A stretch of 21,076 nucleotides of DNA from Erysipelatoclostridium sp. AM42-17 (lineage in GTDB: Bacteria; Bacillota_I; Bacilli_A; Erysipelotrichales; Coprobacillaceae). The notes under the pieces were generated by a model. That model had not been told where the DNA came from, did no database searches, and saw only the letters and a list, made by a program, of their open reading frames with translations. The stretch covers positions 1 to 21,076 of the forward strand of contig NZ_QUIN01000032.1 of the NCBI RefSeq assembly GCF_003480255.1. Direction: 5' to 3'. The position numbers were made by a program, and so were the translations under genes. Shown here one piece after another: positions 1 to 7,340 of the stretch. The first letter of the stretch is position 1; every line of letters begins with the position of its first letter.

Positions 1-4
1 ATAT

Positions 5-39
5 AAAAAACCTATATCTTTATGTAAAGGTATAGGTTT
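5..39 (-). terminator. Intrinsic terminator of ackA
   Basis: Read on the minus strand, bases 39 to 8 form a nearly perfect stem: AAACCTATA pairs with TATAGGTTT and continues inward through one G-U pair to a very small loop around 22-25. A run of U follows (complement of A5-A10). It lies about 45 bases past the ackA stop and is in the right orientation to end that transcript. Confidence 0.85.
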
Positions 40-52
40 GTCAACAATCTGA

Positions 53-83
53 ACACCTGTGGTATACACAGGTGTCATTTTTT
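53..83 (+). terminator. Plus-strand terminator facing ackA
   Basis: ACACCTGTG (53-61) and CACAGGTGT (67-75) form a perfect 9-bp stem with a 5-base loop. A T-run at 78-83 follows two bases after the stem on the plus strand. It would stop plus-strand transcription arriving from outside the window before it runs antisense through ackA. On the minus strand no U-run follows it, so it is not the main ackA terminator. Confidence 0.6.
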
Positions 84-1272
84 ATAAGTTTAATAATCTC
101 TTTGTATCACGTGCGATAACTAATTCTTCATTAGTTGGAATAACATAGATTTTAACTTTACTATCTGGTGTAGAAATTAAACGATCGCCTTTTCCGTTTA
201 CGTTAGCGTCATCATCAATTTTAACACCTAATGCTTCTTCTAATAATTTACAAATTTCTTTTCTAGCAAAGAAAGAATTTTCACCAATACCTGCTGTAAA
301 GCAAATAGCGTCAACGCCTCCTAAAGCAATGAAATAACGTCCAATATAAGCAATAACTCTTCTAAAGAAAATATCTAATGCTAATTGAGCTCTTTCGTTA
401 CCATTAGCAGCTGCATTTTGTACATCTCTAAAGTCACTAGACACACCAGATACACCTAGTAATCCAGATTCTTTATTTAACATACGAATAACTTCTTTCA
501 TATCTAATCCAACTTCTTCGATTAAATAGTCGATTACAGAAGGATCAACATCTCCTGAACGTGTTCCCATCATGATACCAGCTAAAGGAGTGAATCCCAT
601 AGATGTATTGATTGATTTACCATCTTTAACAGCACTTAAAGATCCACCAGCTCCTAAGTGAGCAACGATAATACGTGAATGTTCTGGATTTCCCATCATT
701 TCACGACAACGTGAAGATACATAGAAATGACTTGTACCATGAGCACCATATTTACGTACTTTATTTTCTACATAATATTTATATGGAATTGGGTAAATAT
801 AACTTTTTGGTTCAAGTGTTTGGTGGAATGCAGTATCAAATACTGCAACTGCACCAGCGTTTGGGATAGCTTCTTTAAAAGCATAATATCCAGTTAAGTG
901 AGCTGGATTGTGTAGAGGTGCTAATGATTTTAATTCATCAATTTTTGCTACAACATCTTCATCAATGACAACTGATTGATCGAAGTATGCACCACCTTGA
1001 ACAACACGATGACCAACACCTTTGATTTCATTTAAATCATGAACGATTTCTTTTTTGATTAAAGTATCTAATAAAAGTTGAACAGCAACTTTATGATCTT
1101 TAATAGGTAAGATAGTTTGTTCTTTTTCTCCGTTATATTTAATAGTAAAAATAGAATCTTCTAAACCAATTCTTTCAATTACTCCAGAAGTGATAACTGA
1201 TTCATCATCCATTTCAAATAATTGGAACTTTAATGATGAACTCCCTGCATTTACAGAAATAATTTTTGCCAT
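82..1272 (-). CDS. ackA: Acetate kinase
   Basis: AckA interconverts acetyl phosphate plus ADP with acetate plus ATP in the cytoplasm; this is the final ATP-yielding step of acetate fermentation. The 396-residue product starts MAKIISVNAGSSSLKF and has the usual family length. Residues match the known active site of the Methanosarcina enzyme: N8, R89 (GHRVVQGG), D146 (FDTAFHQT), H178 (AHGTSHFY), R238 (GTRSGDVDP) and E381 (PTNEE). The phosphate-binding AHLGAGGS loop is at 204-211. I chose the start at 1270-1272 because AGGAGG lies at 1285-1290, 12 bases upstream. A longer in-frame reading to 1344 adds 24 unconserved residues across the promoter. No phosphotransacetylase gene is adjacent. It is transcribed alone, divergently from thiT, and ends at a terminator near base 5. 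Confidence 0.97.
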   Translation of the reverse strand: MAKIISVNAGSSSLKFQLFEMDDESVITSGVIERIGLEDSIFTIKYNGEKEQTILPIKDHKVAVQLLLDTLIKKEIVHDLNEIKGVGHRVVQGGAYFDQSVVIDEDVVAKIDELKSLAPLHNPAHLTGYYAFKEAIPNAGAVAVFDTAFHQTLEPKSYIYPIPYKYYVENKVRKYGAHGTSHFYVSSRCREMMGNPEHSRIIVAHLGAGGSLSAVKDGKSINTSMGFTPLAGIMMGTRSGDVDPSVIDYLIEEVGLDMKEVIRMLNKESGLLGVSGVSSDFRDVQNAAANGNERAQLALDIFFRRVIAYIGRYFIALGGVDAICFTAGIGENSFFARKEICKLLEEALGVKIDDDANVNGKGDRLISTPDSKVKIYVIPTNEELVIARDTKRLLNL

Positions 1273-1302
1273 ATTTTTATAAAGCCTCCTTAATATATCG
1301 CT

Positions 1303-1311
1303 ATTATAACA
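1303..1311 (-). promoter_or_regulatory. Extended -10 promoter of ackA
   Basis: On the minus strand the sequence TGTTATAAT (1311 down to 1303) is a perfect extended -10 box (TGn plus TATAAT). No good -35 hexamer lies 16-18 bases upstream, as is usual for extended -10 promoters. The transcript would start near 1296, leaving a short leader with the AGGAGG site. No cre-like or Rex-like operator is visible around it. Confidence 0.65.
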
Positions 1312-1351
1312 CCATTCCTTAAAAAAACTATATAAAATAAACAAGATTTTA

Positions 1352-1379
1352 TTGTTTTTATTGATAGTCAGTATATAAT
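1352..1379 (+). promoter_or_regulatory. Promoter of the TPP riboswitch and thiT
   Basis: A TATAAT box lies at 1374-1379 with TTGTTT at 1352-1357, 16 bases upstream. Transcription would begin near 1386-1388, so the RNA starts almost at the first bases of the riboswitch aptamer (GCCGGGGG at 1388-1395). Confidence 0.6.
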
Positions 1380-1385
1380 GGTTAC

Positions 1386-1500
1386 TAGCCGGGGGCGCAT
1401 GTGCTGAGATAGGTGAAAACCTTGTCCCTTAATATCTGATCTGGGTAATACCAGCGTAGAGAGAGCATCATGAATATATCTTTACTCCGGCAAGAAGGAG
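1386..1500 (+). ncRNA. TPP (THI-box) riboswitch
   Basis: This thiamine diphosphate-sensing leader has the conserved core in order. GGGGGCGC (1391-1398) pairs with TCCC (1425-1428) as P2. GCTGAGAT (1403-1410) is the pyrimidine-sensing loop region, followed by a small AGG...CCT hairpin. CTGATCTGG...CCAGCGTAGA (1436-1460) is the diphosphate-binding arm. The common ACCTGAT/GTAGGGA pair reads ATCTGAT/GTAGAGA here, which looks compensatory. No classical P1 helix is obvious. No intrinsic terminator lies between the aptamer and thiT, so control is probably translational: CTCC at 1485-1488 can mask the GGAG of the thiT ribosome binding site (1497-1500). Confidence 0.92.
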
Positions 1501-1505
1501 ATAAA

Positions 1506-2030
1506 ATGATGAAAAAAGAATTTGAATTAAGTACGAGAACCATGACTTATATGGCAATTTTCGCGGCATTACAAATTGTACTTGAGTATTGTACAAAAAT
1601 TTATGAAATGCCAAAGGGAGGAAATATTGCTTTTTCATTGGTTCCAATTTTTTTATGTAGCTATTTAATGAATTGGAAATACGGTGTTGTTGTTTCTTTA
1701 GTAAGTTTAGGTGTACAATTTGCTTTGGGACTTGCTGTATTTTATGGTCCTTTATCAGTTATTTTTGATTACATTATTCCAATGGTATTAGTTGGTATGA
1801 CAGGACTGATTCCTTTAGCACACTATAAACAATATGAAATTCCTGTAGGAATCATTGTGATGTGTGTGTTAAAAACAATTAGCCATTTACTTGCAGGGTG
1901 GTATGCTTTTGCAACACCATTAAAAGGAAATCTTACATATAATTTACCATACAATATAGGAACACTTATTGTTTGTTTTATATTATTTATGATTTTATAT
2001 CCAAGATTAAAAAAAACTGTTCGTTTCTAA
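1506..2030 (+). CDS. thiT: ECF thiamine transporter S component ThiT
   Basis: This is the substrate-binding membrane subunit of an energy-coupling factor importer for thiamine; it would share the EcfA/EcfA'/EcfT module, which is not in this window. The 174-residue protein is very hydrophobic and fits six membrane helices. It carries the family pattern MPKGGNIAFSLVPIF near residue 35, then DY at 88-89, H127 (in KTISHLLAGWY), Y145 and N150. These positions closely match the thiamine ligands of Lactococcus ThiT (E84, Y85, H125, Y146, N151), with D in place of E. Start: AAGGAG at 1495-1500 serves ATG 1506 or the next ATG at 1509; an upstream in-frame ATG at 1470 has no ribosome site and lies in the riboswitch tail. 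The TPP riboswitch directly upstream supports thiamine as substrate. Confidence 0.93.
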   Translation: MMKKEFELSTRTMTYMAIFAALQIVLEYCTKIYEMPKGGNIAFSLVPIFLCSYLMNWKYGVVVSLVSLGVQFALGLAVFYGPLSVIFDYIIPMVLVGMTGLIPLAHYKQYEIPVGIIVMCVLKTISHLLAGWYAFATPLKGNLTYNLPYNIGTLIVCFILFMILYPRLKKTVRF

Positions 2031-2059
2031 AATACTCTTATTAATAAGAGTATTTTTTT
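2029..2059 (+). terminator. Intrinsic terminator of thiT
   Basis: AATACTCTTA (2031-2040) pairs perfectly with TAAGAGTATT (2045-2054) around a TTAA loop, followed by a T-run to 2059. Two flanking A-T pairs extend the stem into the thiT stop codon (2028-2030). Confidence 0.9.
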
Positions 2060-2087
2060 ATGTCTTTCATTCAATTTTAAATTTGTG

Positions 2088-2093
2088 TATAAT
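2088..2093 (+). promoter_or_regulatory. -10 box of the ntdP-tsaE-tsaB-rimI-tsaD-rex unit
   Basis: A perfect TATAAT lies 29 bases before the first start codon and just after the thiT terminator. The -35 region is weak (TTTCAT or TTCATT at 2065-2071). I see no other promoter until asnS, so this probably drives all six genes. Confidence 0.55.
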
Positions 2094-2122
2094 GATAATG
2101 TTATTAAGGAGATTAGAAGTAT

Positions 2123-2656
2123 ATGGATAATACTATCGTAGGAAAAAAAGTACTGATACATAGTTACAAACATGATGGTAGTATTCACCGTTGTTGGTCT
2201 AAAGGTCTTGTATTAGAAGAAACGGATGACCATTTTATTGTTATTAATAATAGAACATTAGTAACGGAATCTGATGGAAGAATGTGGCATACAAGAGAAC
2301 CGGCTATTTGGTATTTACCTAAAAATAAATGGTATAATGTCATTTGTATGATTAGAAAAACAGGTGTTTATTATTATTGTAATATTGCTTCACCTGCATT
2401 ATATGATGGCGAAGCATTAAAATATATTGATTATGATTTAGATTTAAAGGTGTTTCCAGATCATAATTATCGTATTCTAGATGAAGAAGAATATCGTCAA
2501 CATGCTAGAATGATGGGATATAGTGAACGATTAGATGAAATTTTATGGAAACAACTAGATGTTTTAATTGAAGTTGCTAAAGCACAAAAAGGACCATTTA
2601 GTGAATCATTTACTAAAGATTGGTATCATTTTTATCAAGATTTAAAAGAGGGATAA
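2123..2656 (+). CDS. ntdP: Ntdp-type nucleoside tri-/diphosphate phosphatase (DUF402)
   Basis: The 177-residue protein closely resembles Bacillus subtilis YgaC and the Staphylococcus Ntdp family, which hydrolyse nucleoside tri- and diphosphates with a divalent metal. Shared segments are IHSYKHDGSIHRCW (residues 12-25), TESDGRMWHTREPAIWY (48-64) and the long block from YYYCNIASP through LKYIDYDLDLKVFPD, which holds the conserved acidic residues. The C-terminus KGPFSESF...WY matches the family end, so the gene looks intact. The start has AAGGAG 11 bases upstream. It is the first gene of a run leading into the t6A genes; the tsaE start follows its stop after two bases. The link between nucleotide hydrolysis and t6A synthesis is positional only. 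Confidence 0.88.
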   Translation: MDNTIVGKKVLIHSYKHDGSIHRCWSKGLVLEETDDHFIVINNRTLVTESDGRMWHTREPAIWYLPKNKWYNVICMIRKTGVYYYCNIASPALYDGEALKYIDYDLDLKVFPDHNYRILDEEEYRQHARMMGYSERLDEILWKQLDVLIEVAKAQKGPFSESFTKDWYHFYQDLKEG

Positions 2657-2658
2657 AT

Positions 2659-3135
2659 ATGAAAGCAAAAATAAAATTAGATTGTCAAGAAGATACAATT
2701 TCTTTAGGAAAAATAATTGGTAAGTTAGTTAAAGCACATAGTTTAATTACTTTAAGTGGTGATTTAGGTGCTGGTAAAACAACTCTAACAAAAGGAATTG
2801 GACAAGGATTGGGAATCAAAAGAGTTATTAATTCACCAACTTTTACTATTTTAAAACAATATCAAGGACGTTTAAATTTATCACATTTTGATGTCTATCG
2901 TCTTGAAGGACAAGATGATGAATTAGGTTTTGAGGAGATTTTTGATAGTGATGATGTATGTGTTGTCGAATGGTCACAATTTATTGAAAATATTTTACCT
3001 CATGAACGTTTAGAAATTATTTTGAATCATGAAGAAAATGGACGTACATGTATTATGCATCCAATTGGACAAAGATATGAAGAATTGGTAAAGGAGATAA
3101 TAAATGAAAACAATTGTAATGGATACATCGAATAA
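2659..3135 (+). CDS. tsaE: tRNA t6A biosynthesis ATPase TsaE
   Basis: TsaE is the P-loop ATPase that works with TsaB and TsaD to make N6-threonylcarbamoyladenosine at tRNA position 37. The 158-residue protein has the Walker A motif GDLGAGKT at 34-41, the family signature SPTF at 59-62, HFDVYRL at 76-82 and VEW at 103-105. I placed the start at 2659 (GAGGG at 2648-2652, spacing 6). An in-frame ATG at 2620 lies inside the upstream gene and adds 13 unconserved residues. The last 32 bases overlap tsaB in another frame, so the C-terminal tail is set by that overlap. It was long annotated YdiB or YjeE in other bacteria. Confidence 0.95.
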   Translation: MKAKIKLDCQEDTISLGKIIGKLVKAHSLITLSGDLGAGKTTLTKGIGQGLGIKRVINSPTFTILKQYQGRLNLSHFDVYRLEGQDDELGFEEIFDSDDVCVVEWSQFIENILPHERLEIILNHEENGRTCIMHPIGQRYEELVKEIINENNCNGYIE

Positions 3136-3709
3136 ATATCTTGTTATTGCATTGTATGATCAAGGACAATGTTTAGATGTAATTCAAGAAGAGGGAAATC
3201 GACGTCAGTCAGAATATGCTATTGTTTATTTGGGAAAACTTTTAAATCGTCATCATTTAAAGGTAAAAGATTTTGGCGAAATGATCATAACAATTGGTCC
3301 TGGTTCTTATACTGGTGTACGTGTTGCTTTAACAATTGCTAAGACATTAGCTACAACTACATCTATAAAGATTAAAACAATTTCTTCTTTAAAAGCTTAT
3401 GCAGGATATGATGAAGTAATAAGTGTATTGGATGCTAGAAGTCATAAAGTGTTTGTGGGTGTTTATCAAAATGGTCATGATTTAATTAAAGAAAAGATGA
3501 TTGATATTGATGAATTTGATCAGTTAATGCAATTATATCCAAATTTTAAGGTTGTAGGAGATTGCGATTTAGTTAATCAAGTGCAAAGTGAAGTTAATTT
3601 AGCACAAAATATGTATCAATTAGCTAAAAGTGAGTCTTATGTAGAAGATATTGATAATTTAGTACCTGTTTATTTAAAATCAGTAGAGGCTAAAAAAATA
3701 TGCAAATAA
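3104..3709 (+). CDS. tsaB: t6A complex scaffold protein TsaB
   Basis: TsaB is the ASKHA-fold partner of TsaD; it does not carry out catalysis but holds the TsaD-TsaE complex together. The 201-residue protein has MDTSNKYLVIAL at the N-terminus, the signature GPGSYTGVR at 65-73 and the typical ending P-V-Y-L-K-S-V-E-A. The usual R-x-H-S-E motif reads RRQSE at 33-37, so the histidine is replaced by glutamine. AAGGAG at 3091-3096 gives spacing 7. The gene begins inside tsaE and its end overlaps rimI by 10 bases, which argues for coupled translation and balanced subunit amounts. Confidence 0.94.
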   Translation: MKTIVMDTSNKYLVIALYDQGQCLDVIQEEGNRRQSEYAIVYLGKLLNRHHLKVKDFGEMIITIGPGSYTGVRVALTIAKTLATTTSIKIKTISSLKAYAGYDEVISVLDARSHKVFVGVYQNGHDLIKEKMIDIDEFDQLMQLYPNFKVVGDCDLVNQVQSEVNLAQNMYQLAKSESYVEDIDNLVPVYLKSVEAKKICK

Positions 3710-4143
3710 GAAAAATGAAAGTGGATGATCTTGATGAAGTTACTTATTTAGAACAACTATTATTTTCATCACCGTGGTCTAAAGAGGACTTTATTTATGA
3801 AATAAATACGAATCCTTTTGGACATTATGTTGTTATTGAAAATGAAAAACAAATTGTTGGTTATTTAGGAATGTGGCTAATGGGAGATCAAAGTCAAATT
3901 ACAACAATTGGAGTAAATCAAGAAATGCAAGGACAAGGCTATGGAAGTCAATTAATGCAGTATGCCATTGATTTAACTTGTCAAAGAAAATATCATAATA
4001 TTAATTTAGAAGTGCGTGTATCTAACATGGGTGCTATTCATTTATACGAAAAATATGGTTTCAAAAATGTAGCGTTACGAAAAAATTATTATGAAGATAC
4101 ACACGAAGATGCTTATTTAATGATTAAGGAAATGGAGGTATAG
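3700..4143 (+). CDS. rimI: GNAT N-acetyltransferase RimI
   Basis: RimI belongs to the GNAT family; the E. coli member acetylates the N-terminal alanine of ribosomal protein S18. The 147-residue protein shows the whole fold: PWS near residue 25, acetyl-CoA loop QGQGYGSQLM at 77-86, LEVRVSN around 103-109, AIHLYEKYGF and the R-x-x-YY...DA-x-x-M ending. The first glutamine of the Q/R-x-x-G-x-G/A loop replaces the more common arginine, which the family tolerates. It starts inside tsaB (ATG 3700, AGAGG about 10 bases upstream) and stops one base before the tsaD start. Its place between tsaB and tsaD is the standard Bacillota order. The true substrate may include proteins other than S18. Confidence 0.9.
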   Translation: MQIRKMKVDDLDEVTYLEQLLFSSPWSKEDFIYEINTNPFGHYVVIENEKQIVGYLGMWLMGDQSQITTIGVNQEMQGQGYGSQLMQYAIDLTCQRKYHNINLEVRVSNMGAIHLYEKYGFKNVALRKNYYEDTHEDAYLMIKEMEV

Positions 4144-4144
4144 T

Positions 4145-5167
4145 ATGTCACTATTGTTAGCTATAGAATCAAGTTGTGATGAAATGGCTATGGCTGTACT
4201 TAAAGATCAAAGAGAATTTTTAAGTAGTGTTGTTGCCAGTCAAATTGATATTCATGCAATGTACGGAGGCGTTGTGCCAGAAATTGCAAGTCGTAAACAT
4301 GTAGAATGTGTTTCGCTTGTGTTGAAGGAAACTTTACAACAGGCTCATGTTACAATGGAACAGATTGATGCGATTTGTGTTACTAAAGGTCCGGGGCTTG
4401 TAGGATCATTGCATATTGGATTACAAGTTGCTAAGACTTTAGCATTAGCCTTTGATAAACCGCTTATAGGAGTTCATCATATTGCAGGACATATTTATGC
4501 CAATAATTATGAAAAAGATATTGTTTATCCGGCACTATGTTTAGTTGTGAGTGGCGGACATACAGAGTTAGTTTATATGAAAAGTCCTTTTTCATTTGAA
4601 GTGATTGGGGAAACACTTGATGATGCGGTTGGTGAGGCATACGATAAGGTTGGTAGAGTTTTAGGACTTCCTTATCCAGGAGGACCAATTATAGATCAAT
4701 TAGCCTTTCAAGGTAAACCACAATATACTTTGCCAAAGCCATTAGATGATGATAGTTATAATTTCAGTTTTAGTGGATTAAAATCAGCAGTCATTAATTT
4801 GGCACATAATATGACACAAAGGCATGAAGAAATGAATCATGAAAACTTGGCTTATAGTTTTCAAAATGTTGTTGTTGATGTTTTAGTAAATAAAACAATA
4901 AAGGCTGCTAAAGAATATCACGTTAAAGAAATTATGCTTGCTGGTGGGGCAAGTGCAAATAAAGGTTTAAGACAAAAAATTAAAGAAGAAGTTGACAAGA
5001 TGCCAGGGGTGATACTTTCATTGCCACCAATGTCATGTTGTACAGATAATGCAATGATGATTGCTTTAGCAGGGAAAGTTATGTATGATCATCATTTGTT
5101 TAGTGATTTGTCATTGGGGATTAAACCTCATCTTGATTTAGAATTAGAATCGATTGAGGAGGAATAA
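4145..5167 (+). CDS. tsaD: tRNA t6A threonylcarbamoyltransferase TsaD
   Basis: TsaD transfers the threonylcarbamoyl group from threonylcarbamoyl-AMP to A37 of ANN-decoding tRNAs. The 340-residue protein has the full Kae1/Gcp pattern: AIESSCDE at 6-13, GGVVPEIASRKH at 41-52, KGPGLVGSL at 81-89, metal-binding HIAGH at 112-116, SGGHTEL at 136-142, NFSFSGLKSA at 206-215, AGGASAN at 266-272 and the metal aspartate in CCTDN at D301. GGAGGT at 4134-4139 gives spacing 5. It directly follows rimI and is separated from rex by a single base. The AMP donor enzyme TsaC/Sua5 is not in the window. Confidence 0.97.
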   Translation: MSLLLAIESSCDEMAMAVLKDQREFLSSVVASQIDIHAMYGGVVPEIASRKHVECVSLVLKETLQQAHVTMEQIDAICVTKGPGLVGSLHIGLQVAKTLALAFDKPLIGVHHIAGHIYANNYEKDIVYPALCLVVSGGHTELVYMKSPFSFEVIGETLDDAVGEAYDKVGRVLGLPYPGGPIIDQLAFQGKPQYTLPKPLDDDSYNFSFSGLKSAVINLAHNMTQRHEEMNHENLAYSFQNVVVDVLVNKTIKAAKEYHVKEIMLAGGASANKGLRQKIKEEVDKMPGVILSLPPMSCCTDNAMMIALAGKVMYDHHLFSDLSLGIKPHLDLELESIEEE

Positions 5168-5168
5168 T

Positions 5169-5798
5169 ATGGATAAAAAGATTTCAAAAGCAACAATGTC
5201 ACGTTTTCCGGTTTATTTAAAAGCTTTAAGAAAAATGCAACATGAAGGAAAAGAAACGTGTTTGTCAAGTGAATTATATGAAACAACTGGAATTCAAGAT
5301 ACAACTATAAGACGAGACTTTACATATCTTTCAAAGACAGACAATTTTGGAAGACGCGGTAAAGGATATGATGTTAAACATCTTATTGATGGTTTAAGTG
5401 AAGTGCTTGGATTAGGTCTTGAAGAACCTATTATTTTAATTGGGGTTGGTAATTTAGGAAGTGCTATTTTAAAATATAATCGTTGGCAATATACAGTTGG
5501 TAAAATTGTGTGTGGCTATGATATGGATAAAAATAAGGAAGGGGAAAGATTTGGTGTTAAATTAAATCATATTGATGATTTAGAAGCTACTTTTCCTAAA
5601 GATTGTAAAATTGCAATTTTAGCTATATCAGAAAATGTGCAAAATACAGTAGATCGCCTTATGGATTTAGGTATTAAAGGAATTGTGGATTTTACACATA
5701 GTCATTTTACAGTACGACCAGGAGTAGAGGTACAAACGGTTGATGTTGTTGTAGCAATACAAGAATTAATTATAAAAATGCATTCAAATGATCAATAA
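5169..5798 (+). CDS. rex: Redox-sensing transcriptional repressor Rex
   Basis: Rex binds DNA at low NADH/NAD+ and releases fermentation genes when NADH rises. The 209-residue protein has an N-terminal winged helix (about 1-80, with DTTIRRDFTYL), a Rossmann domain with GVGNLG at 92-97 and the C-terminal segment DFTHSHF...VDVVVAIQELI for domain swapping. The start at 5169 follows GAGGAGG (5156-5162); an in-frame ATG at 5154 lies inside tsaD. Between recognition helix and wing, the usual YFGEFGKRGVGY-type stretch reads YLSKTDNFGRRGKGY, three residues longer, so the operator may differ from that of Bacillus. Likely targets are fermentation genes such as those in this window, but I found no consensus Rex box (TTGTGAA-N4-TTCACAA) here. 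Confidence 0.93.
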   Translation: MDKKISKATMSRFPVYLKALRKMQHEGKETCLSSELYETTGIQDTTIRRDFTYLSKTDNFGRRGKGYDVKHLIDGLSEVLGLGLEEPIILIGVGNLGSAILKYNRWQYTVGKIVCGYDMDKNKEGERFGVKLNHIDDLEATFPKDCKIAILAISENVQNTVDRLMDLGIKGIVDFTHSHFTVRPGVEVQTVDVVVAIQELIIKMHSNDQ

Positions 5799-5801
5799 TG
5801 A

Positions 5802-5829
5802 TTGATAAAGTGTGATTAATGTATATAAT
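5802..5829 (+). promoter_or_regulatory. Promoter of asnS
   Basis: TTGATA (5802-5807) and TATAAT (5824-5829) are separated by 16 bases. The gap between rex and asnS holds no terminator hairpin, so read-through from rex is also possible. The leader is too short for a T-box. Confidence 0.7.
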
Positions 5830-5856
5830 TAGTAGATAAGTTATAGGAGGGGACAT

Positions 5857-7242
5857 ATGTTTGAATTTATTACAGTAAGAGAATTATTTGAAATGTTTCT
5901 TGATGGTGATCAATCCCAATTAGAAGGAATTGAGTATGTTGAACTTCAAGGATGGGTTCGTACAAATAGAAATAATGGAAAAGTTGGTTTTATTGCTTTA
6001 AATGATGGAACTTATTTTAGAAATTTACAAGTTGTTTATATAGAAGAAGGGTTAGATAATTATCAAGAAGTGGCACATATTTCGACTGGTAGTGCTATTA
6101 AAGTTCTAGGTAAATTAAAATTAACACCTGAAGGAAAACAACCATTTGAAGTAGAAGCAACACAAGTTACAATTGAAGGAACTTGTGATGAAGATTTCCC
6201 ATTACAAAAGAAAAGACATTCTTTTGAATATATGAGAGAAATACCACATTTAAGACCAAGAGCAAATACGTTCTATGCAATTTATCGTGTACGATCAGTA
6301 TTATCAATGGCTATTCATGAATTTTTCCAAAATCAAGGATTTGTTTATGTTCATACACCAATTATTACTTCTAATGATGGTGAAGGTGCCGGAGAAATGT
6401 TTAGAGCAACGACAATTGATAATACAGAATTTGATAAGGATTTCTTTGGAAAGGAAGCATACTTAACAGTAACTGGGCAATTACATGTTGAAGCTTTTTG
6501 TATGGCATTTAGAGATGTTTATACATTTGGTCCTGCATTCCGTGCAGAAAATTCAAATACATCAAGACATGCAAGTGAATTTTGGATGATTGAACCTGAA
6601 ATTGCTTTCGCTGATTTAGAAGATGATATGGATTTAATTGAAGATATGGTTAAATTCTGTATTGATTATGTATTAGAAAATGCTCCGGAAGAAATGAAAT
6701 TCTTTGAATCAATGATTGATAAAGAATGTATTAAACGTATTAGTCATGTAAGAGATAGTGAATTTAAACGTATGACTTATACAGAAGCTATTGAATACTT
6801 AGAAAAAGCTGATGTTAAATTTGAAAATCCGGTATCATGGGGTATGGATTTAAATTCAGAACATGAACGTTATATTTGTGAAAAAATAGTAGGTGGTCCC
6901 GTCTTTTTAACAGATTATCCAAAAGAAATTAAAGCATTCTATATGCGTTTAAATGATGATGGAAAAACTGTTGCTGCTTGTGATTTACTTGTACCAGGAA
7001 TTGGGGAATTAGTAGGTGGTTCTCAACGTGAAGAAAGATATGATGTTTTAGAAAAGATAATGGATGAAAAAGGAATGGCTAAAGAAGGACTACAATGGTA
7101 TATGGATTTACGACGCTTTGGTGGATGTAAACATGCAGGATTTGGTCTAGGATTCGATCGTTTCTTAATGTATTTAACAGGAATGCAAAATATTAGAGAT
7201 GTTGAACCATTCCCAAGAACACCTAGAAACCTTAAATTTTAA
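5857..7242 (+). CDS. asnS: Asparaginyl-tRNA synthetase
   Basis: AsnS charges tRNA-Asn with asparagine in the cytoplasm. The 461-residue protein has an N-terminal OB-fold for the anticodon ([11 protein letters not shown] at 28-38) and a class II catalytic core. Motif 2 includes [15 protein letters not shown] (228-242), and motif 3 is [14 protein letters not shown] (430-443), followed by the ending [25 protein letters not shown] and the [16 protein letters not shown] stretch favour AsnRS over AspRS. Length is normal for bacterial AsnRS. AGGAGG at 5845-5850 gives spacing 6. It is flanked by its own promoter and terminator. Many Bacillota can also make Asn-tRNA by transamidation; this gene shows direct charging is available. 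Confidence 0.96.
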   Translation: MFEFITVRELFEMFLDGDQSQLEGIEYVELQGWVRTNRNNGKVGFIALNDGTYFRNLQVVYIEEGLDNYQEVAHISTGSAIKVLGKLKLTPEGKQPFEVEATQVTIEGTCDEDFPLQKKRHSFEYMREIPHLRPRANTFYAIYRVRSVLSMAIHEFFQNQGFVYVHTPIITSNDGEGAGEMFRATTIDNTEFDKDFFGKEAYLTVTGQLHVEAFCMAFRDVYTFGPAFRAENSNTSRHASEFWMIEPEIAFADLEDDMDLIEDMVKFCIDYVLENAPEEMKFFESMIDKECIKRISHVRDSEFKRMTYTEAIEYLEKADVKFENPVSWGMDLNSEHERYICEKIVGGPVFLTDYPKEIKAFYMRLNDDGKTVAACDLLVPGIGELVGGSQREERYDVLEKIMDEKGMAKEGLQWYMDLRRFGGCKHAGFGLGFDRFLMYLTGMQNIRDVEPFPRTPRNLKF

Positions 7243-7247
7243 TAGTT

Positions 7248-7274
7248 GAAGATAACATTGTTATCTTCTTTTTT
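7248..7274 (+). terminator. Intrinsic terminator of asnS
   Basis: GAAGATAAC (7248-7256) pairs perfectly with GTTATCTTC (7260-7268) around a 3-base loop, followed by six T. It starts six bases after the asnS stop codon. Confidence 0.9.
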
Positions 7275-7316
7275 ATTCAGTTATAGAAAATAGGTTATCT
7301 AAAAAGTGAGATGGTG

Positions 7317-7322
7317 TATAAT
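7317..7322 (+). promoter_or_regulatory. -10 box of the phosphoesterase/dehydrogenase pair
   Basis: A perfect TATAAT lies 19 bases before the start codon, just after the asnS terminator. Only a weak -35 candidate is seen (TTATCT, 7295-7300, spacing 16). Confidence 0.5.
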
Positions 7323-7340
7323 GTTTAAAGAGGTGAGAAT

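Noticed and set aside
675..869. Plus-strand open frame inside ackA
   Set aside because: It is antisense to conserved acetate kinase coding sequence, with no ribosome site or family likeness.
4464..4688. Minus-strand open frame inside tsaD
   Set aside because: It is antisense to a conserved gene with no start signals.
5802..5830. Rex operator in the asnS promoter region
   Set aside because: No inverted repeat resembling TTGTGAA-N4-TTCACAA is present; only isolated GTGATTA-like bases.
5799..5856. T-box leader for asnS
   Set aside because: The leader after the promoter is about 20 bases, far too short, and has no T-box motif or terminator.
6275..6466. Short plus-strand frame inside asnS
   Set aside because: It lies in a wrong frame of a conserved synthetase core.
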